Below are positions 8,605 to 17,223 of a DNA stretch of 64,000 nt, one piece after another (position 1 is the stretch's first letter; each line of letters starts with the position of its first letter). The position numbers and the translations under genes are program-made. The notes under the pieces were generated by a model. That model ran no database searches, was not told the origin of the DNA, and saw only the letters and a list, made by a program, of their open reading frames with translations. This stretch comes from CAVZGO01 sp963774935 (lineage in GTDB: Bacteria; Chloroflexota; Anaerolineae; Anaerolineales; UBA4823). The stretch is from NCBI GenBank assembly GCA_963774935.1, contig CAVZGO010000013.1, forward strand, positions 62,001-126,000, written 5' to 3'.

Positions 8605-10257
8605 ATGACCGCAAACCCTATAACCGATCCGGGCAAACCCTCATTCATGGAGAGAATGTTGAACACCGTCGAGCGGGTAGGCAACAAAGTGCCCCATCCG
8701 GTGCTGATGTTCTTTTACCTGATCCTCGGTGTCATCGTCTTGTCAGCCATCTTGTCATTGATGGGCGTGAGTGTCACCGAAGAGATAGCCGTCCCGGTTC
8801 CGGTAGAAGTGGTGCCTGACTTCTACGAGGACGTCAGCGAATATACCCTGTCAGGAGCGTGGACAGACGATGTCGAGTACGAAATCGTTAAACAGACCAT
8901 CGCCATCAAGAGTCTGCTAAGCATCGATGGTATCCGCTTCCTGTTCACATCCTTCGTTCCGAACTTCCAAGGGTTTGGCGCGCTGGCCGTCACGCTGATC
9001 GCCATGATGGGTGCAGGCGCAGCCGAAGTCGCCGGATTGATGGCCGCCCTGATCCGCAAGCTGGTCAAGGTCGCCCCACGTGCGCTGATCGCCTACCTGA
9101 TCGTCTTTATTGGCGTACTGGCCAGCGTTGCCTCGGATGCGGGCTACCTGATCCTGATCCCCCTGGGCGCGGCAGCCTTCCTGGCTGTCGGGCGGCACCC
9201 GATTGCCGGGCTGGCGGCCGGCTTTGGGGGTGTCGCCGCGGTCTTCATGGCGAACCTGATCCCCACCCCAACCGATGCCATGCTGTTCGAGATCACCAAC
9301 GAAGCCATCGCTTTGGCAGGCGGCACGCCGATCTCAATCACAGCCGATTACTTCTTCCAGGCTGCCTCAGCCATCCTGATGACGGTGGTCGTCGGTTTTG
9401 TCATCGTGCGCGTGGTCGAGCCGCGCCTGGGCAAGTACGACCCGGCGGAAGCGGGCGATCCTGAGCAGGCTGCCGCTACCGACGAAATCGATTCTGCCCT
9501 CGAATCGCGCGGGCTGCGCCGGGCCGGGATCGCCTTCCTGGTCGTGCTGGGCATCGTTCTGCTCGCCACCCTGCCGCCGGGCGCGCCGCTGCGCGATCCC
9601 GAAACGGGCTCGATCATTGGCCAGACACCCTTCATGAGTAGCCTGCTGTTTATCGTGATGCTCTGCTTCTTAATCCCGGGCATTGCCTTCGGCTCAGCTG
9701 TCGGTAAATACAAGGGCCCCAACGACGTAATTGCCGCGGTGGTCAAGACTTTCGCTGGCCTGGGCGTCCTGATCTTCACGCTGTTGATGATCAGCCAGTT
9801 CATCGCCTATTTCAACTACTCCAACTTGCCCAGCGTCATCGCCATCACGCTGGCTGATTGGTTGGGCGCGGCCGGAATTCCGGCGATCCCGCTATTGGTC
9901 GGTTTCGTCCTGGTGATCGTGCTGCTCGACTTCATCATGCCGGGCTCCCTGGCCAAGTGGGCTATCTTCGCTCCCATCTTTGTACCCCTCTTCATCCAAC
10001 TGGGCGTGCCGGCGCAGACGTTGTTCTCCGCTTACCGCGTGGGCGACTCGCCGATCAACACGCTCACACCGTTGATGGTGTACTTCCCAGTGATTGTTGT
10101 CTTCGCCCAACGCTATCAAAAGAAAGTAGGTGTCGGGTCGCTGATCGCGTTGATGCTGCCCATCGCCGCTATTGTGTTGGTCGCCTGGCTGATCTTTCTC
10201 ATCCTATGGTTTGTCCTGGGAATTCCCCTGGGTCCAGGATACCCGGTCAGTTTGTAA
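8605..10257 (+). CDS. AbgT family transporter
   Basis: This 550-residue membrane protein starts with a short cytoplasmic leader (MLNTVERVGNKVPHPVLMF) typical of AbgT proteins, then about 11-13 helices. The C-terminal R-V-G-D-S-P-I-N-T-L-T-P-L-M-V-Y-F-P motif is close to the family's conserved G-D-S-x-x-N-x-x-T-P-L-x-x-Y-F block. AbgT of E. coli imports p-aminobenzoyl-glutamate for M20-type hydrolases; others in the family export sulfonamides. A polar, Glu/Asp-rich loop after helix 1 (about residues 60-105) would face outward. GGAGGAG lies 5-11 bases before the ATG at 8605. As last gene of a peptidase operon it may import an aminoacyl-glutamate or small peptide; the substrate is inferred from context only. 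Confidence 0.9.
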   Translation: MTANPITDPGKPSFMERMLNTVERVGNKVPHPVLMFFYLILGVIVLSAILSLMGVSVTEEIAVPVPVEVVPDFYEDVSEYTLSGAWTDDVEYEIVKQTIAIKSLLSIDGIRFLFTSFVPNFQGFGALAVTLIAMMGAGAAEVAGLMAALIRKLVKVAPRALIAYLIVFIGVLASVASDAGYLILIPLGAAAFLAVGRHPIAGLAAGFGGVAAVFMANLIPTPTDAMLFEITNEAIALAGGTPISITADYFFQAASAILMTVVVGFVIVRVVEPRLGKYDPAEAGDPEQAAATDEIDSALESRGLRRAGIAFLVVLGIVLLATLPPGAPLRDPETGSIIGQTPFMSSLLFIVMLCFLIPGIAFGSAVGKYKGPNDVIAAVVKTFAGLGVLIFTLLMISQFIAYFNYSNLPSVIAITLADWLGAAGIPAIPLLVGFVLVIVLLDFIMPGSLAKWAIFAPIFVPLFIQLGVPAQTLFSAYRVGDSPINTLTPLMVYFPVIVVFAQRYQKKVGVGSLIALMLPIAAIVLVAWLIFLILWFVLGIPLGPGYPVSL

Positions 10258-10272
10258 GAATCGTCATGAAAT

Positions 10273-10310
10273 AAAAAGCGGAGGAGCGATGGTTCGCTCC
10301 TCCGCTTTTT
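10273..10310. terminator. Strong bidirectional terminator closing the peptidase operon
   Basis: A perfect 17-base inverted repeat with a TGGT loop is flanked by A5 and T5 tracts. It ends the plus-strand AbgT operon 16 bases past its stop and lies 16 bases from the end of the minus-strand gene at 10326, so it can serve both. Confidence 0.9.
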
Positions 10311-10325
10311 GAATCGATCAGCAAC

Positions 10326-10988
10326 TTACCCGCCTAATGGTATGGCAATCAGCACCAGGAGCACCGCCACTGCCGTGATGAGCAAACCGGTTTTCCAGGG
10401 ATTGGCGCCGGTGTACACACCCCAGCGATGTCCAACGATGAACAGAACAATCAATGAAACGATGTTCGAGACGCGAATAGCGAGCATCATATCGTTGCGC
10501 AGCAGCAGAAGCGGGATCAGGGATGGGATCACTGAGACCATGGCGACAACGATATGACCCAGTGCGCCGGTAAAATCATCCTTTGTGAAGCCGATCCTGC
10601 GCGGCTGGCTATCCCGCAGGTGAAGCAGGACGCTGCTGTACAACTCCTTGCGAACATTCTCTTCGGTGATGGGCTCCAGAATGTAGTCCAGGTCATCGGC
10701 AATGAAATCAACAGCTTCTTCGTCTGACTCTGCAGCCTGGATGTTTTTAAGCAGCCGGTGGCGTTCACCACGCTCAAACAAGGAAATCAGCGCATACATC
10801 ACGCCGTCGATGACTCCCCAGGCAAAAATAGCACCCACTGCGCCGATAAGCAGGTCATTCATTTCTCCGGAGGTGAGGTCACTGCTGGAACCACCTGACA
10901 GGACGATGATGCGGTATGCCAGCGTAAAGGTCAGCAGAATGAGGATGCTGAATATGGTTTCAGACAAACCGTCGATCGGGTCAATCAA
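10326..10988 (-). CDS. VIT1/CCC1-like integral membrane protein
   Basis: The 220-residue protein has about five membrane segments. Its start, DPIDGLSETIFSILILLTFT, followed by an I-G-A-x-G-x-x-x-A-W-G-x-[IV]-D motif, resembles bacterial proteins annotated as VIT1/CCC1-like, a fold used in plants and yeast for vacuolar iron or manganese transport. The middle 70 residues are a charged cytoplasmic helical region, where VIT proteins carry their metal-binding domain, but the Glu/Met ligand pattern is not obvious. There is no ATG: the frame opens after a stop at 11016 and only TTG at 10988 is a plausible start, with no clear ribosome site. The true start may be a few codons upstream (the sequence reads YWES before it). 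Confidence 0.6.
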   Translation of the reverse strand: MIDPIDGLSETIFSILILLTFTLAYRIIVLSGGSSSDLTSGEMNDLLIGAVGAIFAWGVIDGVMYALISLFERGERHRLLKNIQAAESDEEAVDFIADDLDYILEPITEENVRKELYSSVLLHLRDSQPRRIGFTKDDFTGALGHIVVAMVSVIPSLIPLLLLRNDMMLAIRVSNIVSLIVLFIVGHRWGVYTGANPWKTGLLITAVAVLLVLIAIPLGG

Positions 10989-11076
10989 GCTCTCCCAATA
11001 AGCTGGGCTTGTGTGTTACCCGATGCCGGATGCGCTGTGGTCTCACAAACATGAGGGCATCTCCATCCTCCAGGAA

Positions 11077-13617
11077 TTAACGCACCGATTCTTCAATCAA
11101 ATAGAAGACCAGCTCGCCATCTGAGGAGCGCAGGATGATGCCATTTTGCTGTATCACCGCCGTCATCGACTCTTTCAGGATGGTCAGGTATTGGGCTTCC
11201 TGTTCCATGATATCACTCGGGCAGGCGAGCCGGCTGGTGGTGAGGTCTTCGACAACAACCCGATAGGTACCGTCGCCATTGTCTATGGCGGTGTACCTTC
11301 CCTGATAGGTATTGCAACCAGAGAATCCAGTCAGCTCACCATTCAGGAATTGGGCAGTTATGGCGGTTCCACCAATGAGCGGCTGCTGGTTTATGGTAGA
11401 CAGCGTCCAGACGGAGGTATCCAGGCGAGCATCAATGGTGATGCGAGTTGTCGCATAACTGCTCAGACCGCTGGCGTCAATCACGAAGACTGTGACCTCA
11501 TACTCACCGGCGCGGTTGTAGATGGTGGAAATGCGGGCTTCTGGATATGCAGGTGATGTTTCACCATTGCCGAAGCTCCAGGTGTAAGAGACGATCGGGC
11601 TGCTGCCAGGCTGAGTGGTGGAGGCATCGAAATCCACGGGCTCGCCAATATATCCTCTGCTCGGGCCAGAAATGGCAGCTTGCGGCGGAACTGGCTCAGG
11701 CGTGCTGGTTGGTGGAATGGGTGTGGGTACCGGTGTATAGGTGGGCTGTTCCGGCGGCGCGGTGGGCGGAGGCGCTGTGGGCGGCGGGAGTGTAGGAGGA
11801 GGCAGGGTGGGCGGAGCCGTGGGGGTCGGCGCTGCCAGGATAAGGATTTGCTGGGTGGTAGATGCTGTTTGTGCAAGTTGGTCTTGCACAAGAAGCCGCA
11901 CGGTGAATGAGCCGGGCGTGTTGTAGGTATGCTGGACGACCACCCCGCGAGCGGTTGTGCCATCGCCGAAGTCCCACGCCCAGGAGACCAGCGGATGCGG
12001 TCCGCTCGAGGCTGAGCCATCGAAGACCACGACCTGACCAACAATAGATTGAGGCACTGCCTGGATAACAGCGACTGGTGGCTGGACTTCTTCAGGGCGG
12101 TTTACCGGAGACAACGAATAGCTAAGGAAACCGGCATCACCGGCAATTTGAAGCGCAGTATCGGCAATAAAATAGGAGCGAGCAGAGCGCAAGATGGCAA
12201 CCGTGGCGTCTTCTTGCTGCTGCAGGGCAGCATCCGGACAGGCACCGCTGCCGAGGTTGATCTCTGAAATGGTGATCTGGTTGAAGTTCGTAGTATACCT
12301 GGCATTCAGATCCTTACAACCGGTGAAGCCAACCAGTGTGCCATCCGGGTTAAAGCGGATGACAGGCTCCTGGGCACTCGCTGTACTGCGTGTATCATTG
12401 AATGCCACCAGATACCAGTTGCGCTCGATCAGCTGGTCGCGCTGGTCCACCTGAGATTGTGTCGCGGTTGGCAAAGGGGTGATCGGAGTGCTGGTCAATA
12501 CTGGCGCTTCAGTCGCTTGCTGCGTACGAAAGGCTCCGGGCAGCAATGCGACGATGATCCAGCACAGGCAGAGGAGCACAACCACGCCAAGGGCAGCAAA
12601 TACTGCCCAGGGCGGCAGCACGCCCTTCTCATTCACCCCACCTTCCAGTGTTTGAGCCTGATCCTCGGATGCCCGAACGGTTACCGTGTAAGGGTAGCGA
12701 ACATCCCCACCAACCAGCGGACGGCGAGCCAGGCGGGCGGAATATTCCTGTTTTAGCGACTCACCCGCGGGTAGATGTAACTGCATCGGTTCTTGCGGCT
12801 CGAAGGTGAGCGCATCATCGGGACTGCTCCAGCTAATGTGGAAGGTCGTCGGTGTATTTGAAAGATTTTGGACGACTACCTGGGCTGGCAGATTCTGATC
12901 CGGCTGAGCGGCAATCAGGTCGCTTTTGAAATCAATAAAAGCAGCAACTGTCAGGGTGGCGTCAAGATCGACGCCCTGAGCGGGGGCTTGCTGGCTTGAG
13001 ACTGTGATGCGGAAGGGACGTCGCCCCGCCCGTGCACCAGGCTGGCGCAGCGGCTGGACAATCATCACCGCTTCTTTAACCTCGCCCGGTTCGAGCCGTA
13101 TCACCGGGACAGGGATGGTAGCCCAACCTTCCGGAAGGTCTTCGATGGCGATCCGGAAGACATCCGCCGCCAGCCCCTGGTTGATGAGCACCAGTGGAAT
13201 GGTAAGCTGCTCTCCGGGAACAACCGCGTACTGCAGGCTTTCCAGCAGGACGCCAATTCTGCCTTTGGCTTCATATCCAGCCACGGTGAGTGTCACTCGC
13301 ACCTGAGCGGAACGCGTGGGATCGATTATGCTTGAAGCAAGCAATCTTAAGCTGTAGCGCCCAATATGCGCATCTGGCAGCGCCGGCGGTTGGATTATGA
13401 TATTGAGCTGGCGTCGTTCTGCGGGCTGGAGTGAGACTACCTGCTGCTCAGCCGATACCCACATCAGCGGAATCCCCTCGACGCCTATCCTGACCTGATC
13501 CGGTATGCTCCCCTGGTTCGTTATTTCGAGTGGAATAACCAGGTGTCCGCCTGGAGGAACTGAGAATTGATCCGTTGGTATGGTGAGCAGGATAGCGTCC
13601 TGATTTGGATTATTCAT
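11077..13617 (-). CDS. Membrane protein with Ig-like repeats, TM, and paired META and PKD domains
   Basis: This 846-residue protein has no signal peptide. Residues 1-330 are three repeats of about 110 residues with the P-G-x-x-x-x-x-P-[LV]-x-[IV]-x-N-Q-G pattern of NEW3/CARDB-like beta domains. A single hydrophobic helix follows (about 339-363), then a META/HslJ-type domain (about 400-510, with G-F-T-G-C), a PKD domain (about 515-605, WDFGDGT), a Pro/Thr-rich linker (about 608-660), a second PKD-like domain (WSFGNGE) and a second META domain (G-F-S-G-C-N-T-Y, to the C-terminus). The C-terminal half should lie outside the cell. The N-terminal half would then be inside unless it is exported by an unusual route. 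It may bind surface polymers; function unknown. A TATAAT at 13674-13679 on this strand is a possible promoter. Confidence 0.75.
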   Translation of the reverse strand: MNNPNQDAILLTIPTDQFSVPPGGHLVIPLEITNQGSIPDQVRIGVEGIPLMWVSAEQQVVSLQPAERRQLNIIIQPPALPDAHIGRYSLRLLASSIIDPTRSAQVRVTLTVAGYEAKGRIGVLLESLQYAVVPGEQLTIPLVLINQGLAADVFRIAIEDLPEGWATIPVPVIRLEPGEVKEAVMIVQPLRQPGARAGRRPFRITVSSQQAPAQGVDLDATLTVAAFIDFKSDLIAAQPDQNLPAQVVVQNLSNTPTTFHISWSSPDDALTFEPQEPMQLHLPAGESLKQEYSARLARRPLVGGDVRYPYTVTVRASEDQAQTLEGGVNEKGVLPPWAVFAALGVVVLLCLCWIIVALLPGAFRTQQATEAPVLTSTPITPLPTATQSQVDQRDQLIERNWYLVAFNDTRSTASAQEPVIRFNPDGTLVGFTGCKDLNARYTTNFNQITISEINLGSGACPDAALQQQEDATVAILRSARSYFIADTALQIAGDAGFLSYSLSPVNRPEEVQPPVAVIQAVPQSIVGQVVVFDGSASSGPHPLVSWAWDFGDGTTARGVVVQHTYNTPGSFTVRLLVQDQLAQTASTTQQILILAAPTPTAPPTLPPPTLPPPTAPPPTAPPEQPTYTPVPTPIPPTSTPEPVPPQAAISGPSRGYIGEPVDFDASTTQPGSSPIVSYTWSFGNGETSPAYPEARISTIYNRAGEYEVTVFVIDASGLSSYATTRITIDARLDTSVWTLSTINQQPLIGGTAITAQFLNGELTGFSGCNTYQGRYTAIDNGDGTYRVVVEDLTTSRLACPSDIMEQEAQYLTILKESMTAVIQQNGIILRSSDGELVFYLIEESVR

Positions 13618-13837
13618 CTCAACCTTCTTCTTTTACTTACTTGTCTGCGAGATTTATTTGATGCCTTTAAAAAATTATATCATCCAAATTCTTTTTCTTT
13701 CTGGGGTTAAGGCTGTTTACGATAGATTTGAATGACGGCATACTCGACTAAGCGAGGTGACATAATCCAACAAATCGCGGTCGGATTGTCTTCGCATTGG
13801 TGTCTTCCAGAAGGTTTCCCGCGACATGATGCAATAG

Positions 13838-14488
13838 CCTCCATTCAATATCCACCGAAAAAGCAGGCTATCCCTTTTACGGATTCTCGGCACAATCGTG
13901 GTCATTGTGCTGGCCGCAGATCTGGCACCCCCATTTTTACGCATGCTAGGCTCCAGAACCTGGACTTTTCTTGATATCACCGAAGGTGAGTGGTCGATCC
14001 TGATGGCTGCGCGGTGCCTGGTTTTCATCATCTTCATCCTGGCGGCTGGAGTGGTGGGAGACCTGTGGGGGAGACGGCGAATGCTCTTGATTGCACTCGC
14101 CGGTTTTATGGCATGCATTCCAGTTCTCATCCTTAGCGAACCCCGCAGTATGTCTTTTCTCTACACTTACGCTGTCTGGTCGATCATTGGTGTAATGATC
14201 CGCACGTTGACAGTCACATTCGTGGTGCTGGAGTTTGAAGGGACCCAACGCATTCTGGCGCTGGTTATTTACTCCATCATCTCGGGTCTTGGCTCTCTGC
14301 TAACTCCGCTCATCGCTAGTGCAATTAATCAATCGATTGGCTTCCTGGCCATTTTCCCTTTTAAAAGGCCATGCTGCGGCAGTGGATTTGACCATGGCTT
14401 TGCTCATAAAGCCTCGTATACAAAAAATAAACCACTCCCACATACCGGACAGGTATCATCAGGGCAACACAGAAACAATTTCACCTGA
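13838..14488 (+). pseudogene. Remnant of an MFS transporter (N-terminal half)
   Basis: From 13838 a frame is open without an ATG. From about 13862 it reads as a membrane protein: RLSLLRILGTIVVIVLAADL, then a second helix followed by the MFS motif A (GVVGDLWGRRRM), and three or four further helices ending near 14345. After FLAIFPF the sequence stops looking like a membrane protein and becomes polar and His/Lys-rich up to the stop. Only about 165 of the roughly 400-500 residues expected for an MFS carrier remain, and the start is missing (only GTG at 13898). It lies just before the VTC gene and the kinase chimera, so this stretch seems to have lost several pieces of DNA. Confidence 0.6.
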
Positions 14489-14500
14489 TGGAGGTGCGGC

Positions 14501-15361
14501 ATGAACGCAACCGATAAGCTGATAACGACTCGCGAACCAATCCCCATGCAGCCCTGGTCGCTGCCAGAGCCGGGCGTGAGGTGGTACACCAACCCATCAA
14601 GCCTGGAGATACGGGCGAACGGCTTCGAACCCATCAGCCTGCAACAGATGGAAGCGGTTGCGCTGTTAAATCGTACAGACACCAAGTTTGTGATGTCCAC
14701 AAGCCAGATATTGGATGCCTTATGGGCTGTGCAGCAGGATTACTGGATGCTGTCCGTTCACGGAAAGCAGCTCAATCACTACCGCACTCTGTACTTCGAC
14801 AGCCCAGATTTCGAGCTGTACAACTTACACGTGAACGGGCGCGCCGACCGCTATAAGGTACGCAGCCGAGAATACATCGATTCGAACCTGTCGTTCCTGG
14901 AAGTGAAACACAAAACGCCAAAAGACCGCACAATTAAAGACCGGATAGCCACAACCCAACCGGTGATGCAAATTACACGGGATTCAGAAAAGTGGTTGGG
15001 CGATTTTCTGCCATACGATAGCCGGGAATTGGAGCCTATGCTTTGGAACACCTTCACGCGCATAACCCTGGTGAGCAAACAGTATTGTGAGCGGGTAACC
15101 CTGGATACCGACCTGACCTTTTACACCGAGAATAAAGTTAAGCAACTGGCCGGTATCGTCATAGCTGAGGTCAAGATGAACAAATGCAACCAGACTTCAC
15201 CTTTTCTGTTGCAAATGCGCAGCCAGAGGATCTATCCGCAGGGATTCAGCAAGTACTGCATCGGGGTTACTTTGCTCTATGATCAAGTAAAGAAAAATGC
15301 CATGAAGCCGAAACTTTTGTGGCTTGAAAAAATGAGCAAAGGAGCTGTGTATCATGACTGA
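14501..15361 (+). CDS. VTC-domain polyphosphate polymerase-like protein
   Basis: The 286-residue protein matches the VTC domain (triphosphate-tunnel fold) that in yeast Vtc4 makes polyphosphate from ATP. Tunnel residues are visible: the entry helix R58-T-D-T-K-F63, Y-F-D at 98-100, the Arg/Lys-rich strand H110..N-G-R-x-x-R-Y-K-V-R-x-R-E-Y to 125, and F-L-E-V-K-H-K at 132-138. Bacterial VTC proteins often sit next to a DUF4956 membrane protein and sometimes a CotH-like kinase. Here the next gene begins exactly like DUF4956 and overlaps by 8 bases, but then turns into a kinase. The ribosome site is GGAGGTG, 3 bases from the ATG. The enzyme may make polyphosphate or bind it; activity is not proven. 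Confidence 0.82.
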   Translation: MNATDKLITTREPIPMQPWSLPEPGVRWYTNPSSLEIRANGFEPISLQQMEAVALLNRTDTKFVMSTSQILDALWAVQQDYWMLSVHGKQLNHYRTLYFDSPDFELYNLHVNGRADRYKVRSREYIDSNLSFLEVKHKTPKDRTIKDRIATTQPVMQITRDSEKWLGDFLPYDSRELEPMLWNTFTRITLVSKQYCERVTLDTDLTFYTENKVKQLAGIVIAEVKMNKCNQTSPFLLQMRSQRIYPQGFSKYCIGVTLLYDQVKKNAMKPKLLWLEKMSKGAVYHD

Positions 15362-16232
15362 GTTAACCAGTTTTGTTATCAACTTTATATTCAACTTGCT
15401 TGTTGCAGTTATTTACCAGCAAGTACCAGTCACTTCGGCAGATGAGCTGGGCCAGCTCACCACAACTTTCAATCAGATGAGCGCTGATCTTGTGAAGGCG
15501 GACCAGCAGCGCAAACGCATGACCGCTGATATCACCCACGATTTGAGCACCCCTCTGCAGGTGATCTCCGGATATATTGAGATGCTAGAAGAAGACGATA
15601 TCACCCTCACTCCACAGCGCCTCGACATTATTAAATTTGAGCTCGAGCACCTGCGCCGGCTGGTCGGCGACCTGAGCACATTAACCCAGGTGGAAGCCAA
15701 TCAACTGGATATCCAGGTCCAGCCGGTCTCGCCAGCGCGATTATTGGAGATGACTTTCCATGCTTACCAGCCGATTGCCTCGCGATTGGGCGTTGAGCTG
15801 AGGCTGGAAGTGCCCGAAACCACACCTGCGATTCTGGTAGATGAAGGGCGTATGCTGCAAGTGCTGAAAAACCTGGTGGACAACGCTCTGCGCTATACGC
15901 CACAGGGCGGCACGATAGCCCTGAGCGCATCAGGCAATGAACAGGTGCAAATGCGGGTAACAGACAGCGGCTCGGGGATTGATGCTGAGGACTTACCTTA
16001 TGTGTTCGACCGTTTTTACCGCGCTGACAAAGCGCGCGACGGGAATTCAGGGAAAATGGGGTTAGGATTGGCGATCTGCAAGGCGCTGGTTACGGTACAA
16101 GGTGGTTCGATCCGGGCAGAATCAGCCGGCAGAAGCCAGGGAGCGAGCATGGTGATCACTTTTAATCGCGCGCCCGATGAACCGCCACCCCCACTGTCCC
16201 CGGACCGACATGAGACCCAATCACCGGACTGA
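15354..16232 (+). CDS. Chimeric protein: DUF4956 N-terminus joined to a sensor histidine kinase
   Basis: The 292-residue frame starts inside the end of the VTC gene. Residues 1-20 (MTELTSFVINFIFNLLVAVI) look like the start of a DUF4956 membrane protein, the usual partner of VTC. From residue 22 it reads QVPVTSADELGQLTTTFNQM, which is the second half of a HAMP domain, followed by HisKA with His62 in H-D-L-S-T-P-L, the N box K-N-L-V-D-N-A-L-R-Y-T-P, the G1 box D-S-G-S-G-I and the G2 box G-L-G-L-A-I. The sensor domain, both normal kinase membrane helices and the first HAMP helix are missing. The join lies at about 15411-15420. The C-terminus overlaps degV by 71 bases on the opposite strand. No response regulator is adjacent. 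It may be a deletion product or an assembly chimera. Confidence 0.75.
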   Translation: MTELTSFVINFIFNLLVAVIYQQVPVTSADELGQLTTTFNQMSADLVKADQQRKRMTADITHDLSTPLQVISGYIEMLEEDDITLTPQRLDIIKFELEHLRRLVGDLSTLTQVEANQLDIQVQPVSPARLLEMTFHAYQPIASRLGVELRLEVPETTPAILVDEGRMLQVLKNLVDNALRYTPQGGTIALSASGNEQVQMRVTDSGSGIDAEDLPYVFDRFYRADKARDGNSGKMGLGLAICKALVTVQGGSIRAESAGRSQGASMVITFNRAPDEPPPPLSPDRHETQSPD

Positions 16233-17016
16233 GCTCGAAGATGTGGATTTCTTTGCAGTCGATGCTGCTTTTCAGGACATCCTGTAAAAACTCGGCTGCT
16301 TCGCGATCATTGGCATGTAAAATGCCCACATATGCTGGATCTCTTCCAGCTTTTTCAACAGCCAGCTCCACCAGCCGTTCCAGAGCTTTACGGTGGGTGC
16401 GCACGCGTTCCAGAGCTTCGATCTTGCCGCCTGCATCCATGTACAGCACTGGCTTGATGTTCAGGGCTGAGCCAAGGAAACGCGATGCGGTATTTATCCT
16501 ACCGCCGCGATGAAGGTATTTCAACGTATCGACAACGAAATAGACACGCAAATCCAGGGCGACAGCCTCGGTAATCTGGGCGACTTCAGCCAGGCTTTTT
16601 CCGGCTTCGGCTGCGCGGATGGCAGCCAGCACAATCAGTGCCTGACCTGACGCGGCTGAATGCGTATCAACGATTGCAACTGGTACTTTCGTAAATTGGG
16701 CTGCAGCAGCAACTGCTGAGTCGATCGTGCCACTGATCCCGGCGGAAATTAACGCCGCTAAAATGCCATCATGATCTTCCGCGAGCCTGTTATACATTTC
16801 GAGAAATTCAGCTGTTGTGATCTGAGAGGTAGTGGGAACACCCGGATCACGCGCCAGGCGTTCATAAAATGCGGTGGGTGTGATCTCAACGCCGTCCAGA
16901 TAAGATTCGCCATTCCAGTTGATTTTTAACGGGATCACACTGACATCATGGCTGGCAACTATCTCCGGGGTTAAGAAAGCACCACTATCGGTTAAGATTG
17001 CTATTCGAGACATCAT
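16162..17016 (-). CDS. DegV family fatty-acid-binding protein
   Basis: The 284-residue protein has the DegV pattern: I-L-T-D-S at the N-terminus, a P-L-x-I-x-x-[GN]-x-x-Y-x-D-G strand, P-T-T-S-Q-I (about 61-66, the lipid carboxylate site), a S-A-G-I-S-G-T motif, and a C-terminal R-T-H-R-K-A block. In Firmicutes the FakB members of this family hand bound fatty acids to the kinase FakA for phospholipid synthesis; no FakA gene is seen here. GAGGGAGGT sits before two adjacent ATGs at 17016 and 17013. The gene is convergent with the kinase chimera and overlaps its 3' end. Confidence 0.9.
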   Translation of the reverse strand: MMSRIAILTDSGAFLTPEIVASHDVSVIPLKINWNGESYLDGVEITPTAFYERLARDPGVPTTSQITTAEFLEMYNRLAEDHDGILAALISAGISGTIDSAVAAAAQFTKVPVAIVDTHSAASGQALIVLAAIRAAEAGKSLAEVAQITEAVALDLRVYFVVDTLKYLHRGGRINTASRFLGSALNIKPVLYMDAGGKIEALERVRTHRKALERLVELAVEKAGRDPAYVGILHANDREAAEFLQDVLKSSIDCKEIHIFELSPVIGSHVGPGTVGVAVHRARD

Positions 17017-17152
17017 CTACCTCCCTCGATAATTTCGTCAATAACCGGATAATTTTACCAGTCATCTCACAGAATAGCTGAGGAGAATAAAGAAGCCGCA
17101 TCGGTCAGATATCTTGATTTTTATCTAATGGCAATCGTTTCCCCTCGCAGGT

Positions 17153-17189
17153 TAAAACAAAAAGGGAGTGCAGCCGTACTGCACTCCCT
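17153..17189 (-). terminator. Terminator at the end of the EPS locus
   Basis: On the minus strand an 11-base perfect stem (AGGGAGTGCAG and its complement, 5-base loop) is followed by TTTTTGTTTTAA. It lies 35 bases past the stop of the last glycosyltransferase gene, so it ends the long minus-strand polysaccharide locus. Its position argues that the genes from 17 kb upwards are read as one or a few long transcripts. Confidence 0.85.
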
Positions 17190-17223
17190 ATCATTAATTT
17201 CGAATACTAACTTTCGCGCCGGT

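Noticed and set aside
11740..11835. GC-rich tandem repeats that could suggest a CRISPR or minisatellite
   Set aside because: They encode the Pro/Thr linker of the PKD/META protein in frame; the units are short and unequal, with no spacers. No CRISPR array was seen in the window.
13717..14130. 137-codon minus-strand frame over the MFS remnant
   Set aside because: No recognisable fold, very high Arg/Ser content, and the plus strand has a clear MFS motif A.
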